Shown here: positions 58,354-64,000 of the stretch, one piece after another
How positions within the stretch are numbered: the first letter of the stretch is position 1
Layout of the letters: each line of letters begins with the position of its first letter
NCBI GenBank assembly: GCA_022792135.1
Contig: JAAWAM010000015.1
Coordinates: 1 to 64,000 of the forward strand
DNA from: Clostridia bacterium
Lineage (GTDB): Bacteria; Bacillota; Clostridia; TANB77; CAG-508
Length of the DNA: 64,000 nt
Direction of reading: 5' to 3'
Program-made: the position numbers and the translations under genes
The notes under the pieces: model-generated
Seen by the model: only the letters and a program-made list of their open reading frames with translations
The model's database searches: none
Told to the model about the DNA's origin: nothing

Positions 58354-59997
58354 ATGCAAAAACAAAATAGTGAAAAAAGAGTAGTAATCTATTGTAGAGA
58401 AAGTAGAGATGATTATGGAGAAAACTATGAAAGAATCGAAACACAAAGAGATTTATTAATTAAATATTGTAAAAGTCACGGATATACCAATATTGTTGAT
58501 ATTATAATGGATGATGATAAAAGCGGAACCGATTTCAGCAGGTTTGATGATATTAGAAACAGAGCGAAAAATAAACAAATAGATGTAATAGTTTTCAAAA
58601 ACTCTGCAAGACTTGGAAGAAATCAAAGAGAATCATTAGAATTTGTAGAATACTTAGAAGAACAAGGTGTAGAAATCATATTTGAAGATGAGCAATATAA
58701 CGAGGAAATGTTTGGTCTATATGCTTGGTTTAATGAAAGAAGAGCAAGAGATGATAGTAAGAATATAAGAAGAAATTTAAGACATAAAATTGAAGAAGGA
58801 GACTTACTTGTTAAAGCAATTTATGGGTATAACAAAGAGAAAAAACAATTAGTTATAAATGGAGAAACAGCACCAGTAGTGCAAGAAATATTTGAGTTAT
58901 ATTCTAAAAGTTGGGGGTATCAAAAAATAGCAACTTATCTTAACAAAAAAGGAATACCAACACCTTCACAAAGCAGAGGATTTGCAAATACAAAACAAAC
59001 AGCAAACTGGAAAGCACAACATATCGTTAGAATTTTAGATGATAGAAGATACATTGGAGATTATGTAGGTGGACTTACAGAAAAATTAAGTTTTAAATCG
59101 AAAAAAACAAGAGTAAAACCAAAGCAGGAATGGACTATCATAGAAAATCATCATGAACCAATTATTGAAAAAGAATTATTTGAGAAAGTACAAAAAATCA
59201 GAAAGAAAAGAAAAAAAGAAAGTGCTCAATATAATAATGGATTTAAATTTGTAGATGTAGAAAATAACTTATATTCAGGACTTTTATATTGTGGAAGATG
59301 TGGAACAGCCATGTATAAAAGGAAAGGAAGTACAGGAGCAAGAAAAAGACCAGATAGTTACTTGTGTAAAAAATATAGCAATGAAGGAACAATAAAGGAC
59401 ATAAGACCAGATTATGGTTGCAGACCACATAGAATTAGAATTGAATATTTAGACAAAATCGTAAACGCATACATAGACAATTTAGTGAGCAACCCAGAAT
59501 TTAAAAGCTTTGTAATGGATAATGTAAAAGCAATTAGCACAAATAAAGTAACACTAGAAAAAGAACTAAATAAATCAAAACAAACTATAGAAAAGTTGGA
59601 AAAACAATTTAAACAAGTGTATGAAGATAAACTAAATGATTTAATACCTGAATTTATATACAAAGATAAAAAGAGAGAATTAGAAAATAAAATTAAAAAT
59701 GAAAGGGAAAAATTAGAAGAGATAGAAGCAAAGTTTAATACATTAAATAAGCTAGAAGATAAAGAAGATTTAATATTTAAAGCAATCAATGATATCAAGA
59801 AAAAAGGATTAACCAAAGAAGAATTAGCAAGACTATTTGATAAAATCGTAGTATTTGACAAATACGAAATAACCCAAGACATCAAACAAGAATACAACTT
59901 AAGCAGTGAAATGTATCAAGAACTCTATAAAAATGGAGGATTAGCATTCCACTTGAAATTCATGTACCCACAAACTATCACAAACAGGAGGATGTGA
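58354..59997 (+). CDS. Large serine recombinase C (murA element integrase)
   Basis: 547 aa. Resolvase domain with catalytic serine in YCRESRDD (S17), FKNSARLGRNQRES and the ARDDSKNIRRNLRHKIEEG helix; recombinase domain (about 170-290); zinc ribbon CGRCGTAMYKRK; coiled coil (about 400-480). It diverges from A and B of the cwlD element. Its 3' end covers attR, so integration or excision changes the last codons little. GGAGGTA before ATG. Confidence 0.93.
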   Translation: MQKQNSEKRVVIYCRESRDDYGENYERIETQRDLLIKYCKSHGYTNIVDIIMDDDKSGTDFSRFDDIRNRAKNKQIDVIVFKNSARLGRNQRESLEFVEYLEEQGVEIIFEDEQYNEEMFGLYAWFNERRARDDSKNIRRNLRHKIEEGDLLVKAIYGYNKEKKQLVINGETAPVVQEIFELYSKSWGYQKIATYLNKKGIPTPSQSRGFANTKQTANWKAQHIVRILDDRRYIGDYVGGLTEKLSFKSKKTRVKPKQEWTIIENHHEPIIEKELFEKVQKIRKKRKKESAQYNNGFKFVDVENNLYSGLLYCGRCGTAMYKRKGSTGARKRPDSYLCKKYSNEGTIKDIRPDYGCRPHRIRIEYLDKIVNAYIDNLVSNPEFKSFVMDNVKAISTNKVTLEKELNKSKQTIEKLEKQFKQVYEDKLNDLIPEFIYKDKKRELENKIKNEREKLEEIEAKFNTLNKLEDKEDLIFKAINDIKKKGLTKEELARLFDKIVVFDKYEITQDIKQEYNLSSEMYQELYKNGGLAFHLKFMYPQTITNRRM

Positions 59998-60902
59998 TAT
60001 TGGAACTAGACCAATCGAATTACATTTAAAAGCCTTTGAAAAATTAGGAATAAATATTCATAAAAACTATGGAAATATTGAATGTATTTGTGATAGAATA
60101 GTAGGGGAAAAAATAGATTTAGAATTTCCAAGTGTAGGAGCAACTGAAAACGCTATTTTAGCAAGCTGTCTAGCAGAACGGAAAAACAACAATTACCAAT
60201 GCAGCGAGAGAACCAGAAATTATTGATTTGCAAAACTTTTTGAATAAAATGGGAGCCAAAATAAAAGGAGCAGGTTCTAGCAAAATAGAAATTAATGGAG
60301 TAAAACATTTAAAAGATGCAAGTTACAATATAATGCCAGATAGAATTGAAGCAGGAACCTTTTTATGTATGGCAGCTATGAATAGTGGTAATATATTGGT
60401 AAAAAACGTAAATGATGCACATATTACACCAATTCTTGATAAACTAGAAGAATCTGGATGTAAATTAAATATAAAAAATACACAAATCGAAATACAAGCA
60501 CCAAAAAAAATAAAAGCAGTTGATATAAAAACTATGCCATATCCAGGATTTCCAACAGATCTGCAATCAATATTTGCAACTTTACTGACAACAGCAAAAG
60601 GAACATCACTCGTAGTAGAAAACATATTTGAAAATCGATACAAATATACACAAGAATTAATTCGAATGGGAGCTAAGATTTCGGTGGAAGGAAAAACAGC
60701 GGTCATAAAAGGTGTCAGAAAATTATATGGAGCAAATGTAAAAGCAACAGACCTAAGAGGAGGGGCAGCACTTGTTATGGCAGCAACTGTTGCAAAAGGT
60801 ATTACTAAAATAGAAGAAGTAGAATACATTTTACGAGGATATGAAAGATTTGATCAAAAACTAAAAGAATTAGGGGTTGACATTCAGATAAAAAATGGAT
60901 AA
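59989..60902 (+). pseudogene. murA: murA 3' segment (UDP-GlcNAc enolpyruvyl transferase, split)
   Basis: Residues 114-417 of MurA: GCDIGTRPIELHLKAFEKLG with the catalytic Cys (residue 116), FPSVGATENAILASCLAE, then after the recoding site GKTTITNAAREPEIIDLQNFL, DRIEAGTFLCMAA, YPGFPTDLQSIF and DLRGGAALVMAA. All EPSP-synthase-type motifs are present. Frame 0 breaks at the in-frame CGG 60179; the downstream ORF from TTG 60228 is only a shadow start. It begins a wall and division cluster with ftsQ, DUF881 genes and sbp. Confidence 0.9.
60179..60181 (+). other. In-frame CGG, +1 recoding site 10 (murA)
   Basis: Frame 0 reads GCA GAA CGG AAA. Skipping the C gives GAA (C) GGA AAA ACA ACA, A-E-G-K-T-T-I-T-N-A-A-R-E-P-E, a strongly conserved MurA block (residue 178). 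Confidence 0.88.
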
Positions 60903-60922
60903 AGGTATTTAACCTTTATCCA
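60897..60922 (+). promoter_or_regulatory. Hairpin between murA and ftsQ
   Basis: GGATAAAGGT and ACCTTTATCC form a perfect stem without a T tail. It may slow or stabilise the polycistronic mRNA instead of ending it. Confidence 0.5.
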
Positions 60923-60950
60923 ATACAACCATTCCAAAGGAGGAATAAAA

Positions 60951-61952
60951 TTGGCAAGAAAAGGAAAAGAGACCAACATGAATTTATATTATATGAATCA
61001 TGGACAAGCTAAACAAGAAATTATGGACGATAAAATAAAAAGGAAAAAGGCAAAAGAAAGAGAAAAAAGAATCAAAGAAAGTCAGCAACAAAAAATACAA
61101 AATAAGTTTGATTTAGATACGGAAACAGTTATACAGATGACCAACCGAAATAATATCGAAAAAGAAGAAACAAGAAGAAAAGAACTAACCAAACAAGAAA
61201 AAAAGAGGAGAAAAAGAAACAAGAGAATTAAGTTCTTCTTAAAATTAATAGTAATTGTTGGTCTAATTTCTGGAGGAATAGCCTTTGCTTTAACATCACC
61301 AATTTTTAACATAAAAGACATAAAAGTATTGTATAATAGTCAAGTGCCAACAGATACCATTATTAGTTTATCAGAACTAAAGACCCAAGAAAATATTTTC
61401 AAATTTTATAGTAGAAAAGTAGTTGATAAAATAAAAGAAAATCCATATATAGAAAACATAAAAATCCATAGGAAAATACCAAGTACAGTCGAAATAGAAG
61501 TGGAAGAAAGAAAGGCTCAATTTAGTGTAGACTATATGGAAAAATATGTTTATATTAACAATCAAGGATATCTATTAGAAATTTCAGAAGACAGTCAAGG
61601 CTTACCAATTGTACAAGGAATCACAACCAAGGAAGAAGAAGTAGAACCTGGTAAAAGACTAAACAACGAAGATTTAACAAGACTAGAAGATGTCATAAAA
61701 ATTATAAATTTAGCCAACAAAAATGGTTTAGAAGGGAAAGTCACTAGTATTGACATAAGTCACAAAAATGAATATAGTATATACATAAAGGAAGAAAAGA
61801 AAAAAATACACTTAGGAGAAACTACCAACTTAAACAATAAAATGTTATATATTATAGCTATTATGGAACAAGAAAAGGGAAAAGAAGGAGACATCTATGT
61901 AAATGGAGATTTAAATAATAAATTCCAACCATATTTTAGAGAAAAGGTATAA
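60951..61952 (+). CDS. ftsQ: Cell division protein FtsQ/DivIB
   Basis: 333 aa. A long basic cytoplasmic part (1-95, coiled coil with many Lys and Arg), one membrane helix (FFLKLIVIVGLISGGIAFAL), then a POTRA domain (FNIKDIKVLYNSQVPTDTII, ENPYIENIKIHRKIPSTVEI) and FtsQ/DivIB beta domain. It stabilises the septal synthase complex. TTG start after GGAGGAAT. It is in the usual place after murA in Clostridial dcw clusters. Confidence 0.88.
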   Translation: MARKGKETNMNLYYMNHGQAKQEIMDDKIKRKKAKEREKRIKESQQQKIQNKFDLDTETVIQMTNRNNIEKEETRRKELTKQEKKRRKRNKRIKFFLKLIVIVGLISGGIAFALTSPIFNIKDIKVLYNSQVPTDTIISLSELKTQENIFKFYSRKVVDKIKENPYIENIKIHRKIPSTVEIEVEERKAQFSVDYMEKYVYINNQGYLLEISEDSQGLPIVQGITTKEEEVEPGKRLNNEDLTRLEDVIKIINLANKNGLEGKVTSIDISHKNEYSIYIKEEKKKIHLGETTNLNNKMLYIIAIMEQEKGKEGDIYVNGDLNNKFQPYFREKV

Positions 61953-61982
61953 AAGGCAATTGGTCAAAAAAGAGGTGAAAAT

Positions 61983-62699
61983 ATGTTAAATAAAAAAATA
62001 ATCAGTAGTGTTTTAGGATTGATGTGTTTTGCATTAACATTAGGAATTTGTGTACAAATAAAAACCGTAAAAGGAACGAATTCTACCGTTAGTAATAACT
62101 ATGAAGAAAATAGCCTAAGGGCAGAAGTTCTCAAATATAAAGAAAAATATGAAAATAAATACAAAGAACTAGAAAGGGCAGAGAAAACATTAGAAAAAGA
62201 AAGACAAAATGCAACTCAAAATAATAGTGAGTTAGAAAAAAAAGAAGAAGAAATCACACAAGGCAATAAAATTCTAGGTTTAGCAGAAGTAACAGGCCCT
62301 GGTGTTACGGTTACACTAACAGATAGCAAAAAAGATATCAATAGTGCATTAGATCCAAGTTCATTAGTGGTTCATGATTTAGATGTATTGAGTGTTATTA
62401 ATGAATTAAAAAATGCAGGAGCAGAGGCAATATCAATTAATGATCAAAGAATCATTCCAACTAGTGGCATTATTTGTGGAGGAAATATTATTGATGTAAA
62501 TAATGAAAAAGTAGGAGCACCTTTTGTAATAAAAGCAATTGGACTTCCAGAACAATTGGCAGCATTAAGTAGGCCGGGAGGATATTTAGAAAGATTAAAA
62601 GATGATAGCATAGGAGTAGAACTGAAGAAATCTAACCATATTACCATACCAAAATACACAGGAACACTTACTTATCATTATGCTAAAACCATTGAATAA
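61983..62699 (+). CDS. DUF881 family protein, first copy
   Basis: 238 aa. Membrane helix (IISSVLGLMCFALTLGICVQI), coiled coil (about 45-95), and a DUF881 domain: GLAEVTGPGVTVTLTDSKK, LVVHDLDVLSVINELKNAG, AEAISINDQRI and FVIKAIGLPEQL. These proteins occur in division clusters of Firmicutes and Actinobacteria; their exact role is unknown. GAGGTG before ATG; 30 bp after ftsQ. Confidence 0.88.
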   Translation: MLNKKIISSVLGLMCFALTLGICVQIKTVKGTNSTVSNNYEENSLRAEVLKYKEKYENKYKELERAEKTLEKERQNATQNNSELEKKEEEITQGNKILGLAEVTGPGVTVTLTDSKKDINSALDPSSLVVHDLDVLSVINELKNAGAEAISINDQRIIPTSGIICGGNIIDVNNEKVGAPFVIKAIGLPEQLAALSRPGGYLERLKDDSIGVELKKSNHITIPKYTGTLTYHYAKTIE

Positions 62700-62715
62700 G
62701 TAAAGGGGGAATATC

Positions 62716-63423
62716 ATGAAAAAGAACATAAAAAAAGGAAAAATCACCATGACAATTACCATTGGAATGGCCTGCTTTTGCTTAATACTAGTTATGTTTA
62801 TGCAATTCAAAATAGTCAATCAAACAGATATTACATCCATTGAAAATATGAGAGAAGCGGAGCTTCGAACAGAACTTGCCAATTGGAAATCAAAATATGA
62901 GGAAACCAATCAAGCTTATGAAGAGACAATAGCCAAAATAGAAGAATACAAACAAACCAATCAATCCAATGAAGAAACCGAAAAATTAGTCAATTCAGAA
63001 TTACAACAAATGGAGCTTTCCTTAGGAAGAACTGATGTAGAAGGACAGGGGATTGAAATTATAGTAAGAGAAACCAACAAGGAAGACATAGAAAGGATAA
63101 CAGCAGACGACTTAATTATTATTGTAAATGCATTAAAATTAGCAGGAGCAGAAGCAATATCTATCAATGACGAACGAATTGTGAATATGAGTGACATAGT
63201 TGATATTAATGGAAGCTTTATCAAAGTAAATGGGCAAAGAATCTTAGAGCCATATGTCATAAAGGCAATTGGAGATCCGGCCTATTTAGAAAGTGGATTA
63301 ATAGGAAATGGTGGACCAATTGATAATATGAAAAAATTAGGACAAAATGTTTTGATTGACAAACCAAACAAAGTAAAGATTTTAAAATATAAGGATGAAA
63401 TAAAGAGGAAGTATATACAATAA
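62716..63423 (+). CDS. DUF881 family protein, second copy
   Basis: 235 aa, same layout as the preceding gene: membrane helix (ITIGMACFCLILVMFMQF), coiled coil, then DVEGQGIEIIVRETNKE, DDLIIIVNALKLAGAEAISIND and YVIKAIGDPAYLES. The tandem copies probably arose by duplication. AAGGGGG before ATG; 16 bp gap. Confidence 0.88.
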   Translation: MKKNIKKGKITMTITIGMACFCLILVMFMQFKIVNQTDITSIENMREAELRTELANWKSKYEETNQAYEETIAKIEEYKQTNQSNEETEKLVNSELQQMELSLGRTDVEGQGIEIIVRETNKEDIERITADDLIIIVNALKLAGAEAISINDERIVNMSDIVDINGSFIKVNGQRILEPYVIKAIGDPAYLESGLIGNGGPIDNMKKLGQNVLIDKPNKVKILKYKDEIKRKYIQ

Positions 63424-63447
63424 TATCAATTTTAAGGAGGAAATAAA

Positions 63448-63840
63448 ATGATTTTTGTAGCAATATTAATCGGGTGTATCCTAGGTGCCTTAATTGGAAT
63501 CAATGCTCCCATGATTCCATATACCTATTCAAGTTATCTTGCCATTGCCATTGTAGCAGCATTGGATTCTGTATTTGGAGGAATTACTTCTGTTATTAAA
63601 AAGAACTTTGATTTAAAAATATTTGTAACAGGATTTTTCGGAAATGCCATACTTGCGATTCTCCTAACAATATTAGGACAAAAATTAAATGTAGATATCT
63701 ATTTAGCAGCAATTGTTGTATTTGTAGGAAGGATGTTTGTAAACTTAGCAATCATAAGAAGATACTATGTTGACAAATGGTTAGCAAAATTTGAAGAAAA
63801 AAAGCAAAAAAACAAAGAGGAAAAAACACAACAAAATTAG
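63448..63840 (+). CDS. sbp: Small basic protein, DUF1290
   Basis: 130 aa with four membrane helices: IFVAILIGCILGALIGINAP, YSSYLAIAIVAALDSVFGGI, FFGNAILAILLTILGQKL and a last helix, then a basic tail. In other Firmicutes sbp lies in the ftsQ-DUF881-sbp-ftsA-ftsZ region; its role is unknown. AAGGAGG before ATG. Confidence 0.9.
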   Translation: MIFVAILIGCILGALIGINAPMIPYTYSSYLAIAIVAALDSVFGGITSVIKKNFDLKIFVTGFFGNAILAILLTILGQKLNVDIYLAAIVVFVGRMFVNLAIIRRYYVDKWLAKFEEKKQKNKEEKTQQN

Positions 63841-64000
63841 ACAAAAAACAGGAAAAATCGGAACAAAATGTAGGCAGGAATGAATCCTGCCTCAATATTT
63901 CTATGGCGAAATCAAAGAAATAAGTTATTCTAAAAAATATTACAGAAGTGTTACAAAAATATTACAAAAATATAACAAATTCTATTGACATTTTTCTCAA
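63841..64000. other. Intergenic region at the window end
   Basis: AT-rich. TTACAAAAATA is repeated near 63950 and a TTGACA box lies at 63984-63989, likely the promoter of the gene beyond the window. Confidence 0.45.

Larger units (their letters stand above)
54717..59988 (+). mobile_element. 5.3 kb serine-recombinase element inserted in murA
   Basis: Bounded by CAGG at 54717-54720 and 59985-59988. Removing one copy restores Y-P-G-G-C-D-I-G-T-R, the MurA active-site motif. Contents: decayed left end, two tiny ORFs, a BRO/DinD-like antirepressor, an IS256-type end, a RhuM fragment, a minus-strand DUF3006-like gene, a membrane-anchored nuclease and one large serine recombinase whose last codons overlap attR. 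The central GG fits the 2-bp crossover typical of serine integrases. Confidence 0.82.

Noticed and set aside
2490-60181. The ten CGG frameshifts as sequencing or assembly errors
   Set aside because: Errors would fall in many contexts and frames. Here all are a single C before GGN, always in frame, on both strands, while the same CGGA and CGGT strings in other frames cause no shift. Read-level data would still be needed for full exclusion.
2490-60181. CGG reassigned to another amino acid (Trp or Gln), as in some low-GC lineages
   Set aside because: Simple reassignment keeps frame 0, which ends in a nearby stop at these sites. Only a +1 move restores the proteins.
54717-60181. murA as an ordinary pseudogene
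   Set aside because: Both halves keep every motif and rejoin in frame over CAGG with only the CGG base extra. Insertion by a site-specific element explains the split.
1-64000. tRNA, rRNA, CRISPR arrays, retrons and diversity-generating elements
   Set aside because: None of their sequence hallmarks were found on reading both strands.

Overview
The window is AT-rich bacterial DNA with strong GGAGG-type ribosome binding sites. Its genes (rpsF-ssb-rpsR, 6S-like RNA-ruvA-rarA, pflB-pflA, adhE, asnS, murA-ftsQ-DUF881-sbp) and its sporulation genes (ytaF, cwlD, pdaB) point to a fermentative, spore-forming, anaerobic member of the Clostridia, probably an uncultured gut lineage. No rRNA, tRNA or CRISPR array was seen.

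The main result is a window-wide recoding pattern. I checked every CGG triplet on the coding strand of every gene by hand. About 60 lie in the +1 or +2 register (ACG GTA, ATC GGA and similar) and are unremarkable. Exactly ten are in frame, and all ten lie where the conserved protein continues only if the C is skipped and GGN is read as glycine. The genes are a Ca2+ P-type ATPase (2490), a small mobile-element ORF (12603), cwlD (15919), a cyclic glucan synthase (24271), a polysaccharide deacetylase (28827, minus), rarA twice (32440, 32735), rluB twice (40236, 40600) and murA (60179). No in-frame CGG is read as arginine. With one base removed per CGG, every gene becomes an exact multiple of three with family-typical length (MurA 417, RluB 247, RarA 409, ATPase 866 aa). 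The economical reading is that CGG is an unassigned codon in this lineage that triggers efficient +1 frameshifting, or that CGGN is decoded as a quadruplet glycine codon.

Layout. 0-9 kb: ytaF, Ca2+ ATPase, rpsF-ssb-rpsR, two membrane or exported proteins, a GGDEF regulator, an Rpn-family nuclease. 9.0-16.5 kb: cwlD split by a 6.7 kb element with two tandem large serine recombinases, TnpV-like, Nudix, MazG-like and PemK genes and a small transcription unit. 16.5-25.8 kb: a membrane protein and a 2,706-aa cyclic beta-1,2-glucan synthase-like enzyme. 26-30.3 kb (minus): a DUF4143 ATPase, an unknown protein, a deacetylase and a GT51 transglycosylase. 30.4-45 kb: HD protein, 6S-like RNA, ruvA-rarA, TSUP pair, pdaB, SSB-like, membrane protein, rluD-rluB, S1 protein, winged-helix protein, and a pilin-like LRR protein. 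45-54.2 kb: pflA and pflB, an XRE regulator, an M23 peptidase with no standard start codon, adhE, asnS. 54.4-63.8 kb: murA split at its catalytic-cysteine motif by a 5.3 kb serine-recombinase element, then ftsQ, two DUF881 genes and sbp.

Both elements leave exact half-genes that rejoin in frame across short direct repeats (TACCAGA in cwlD, CAGG in murA), so excision would restore both proteins. For cwlD, a sporulation gene, this resembles the skin elements that interrupt sigK in other spore formers.
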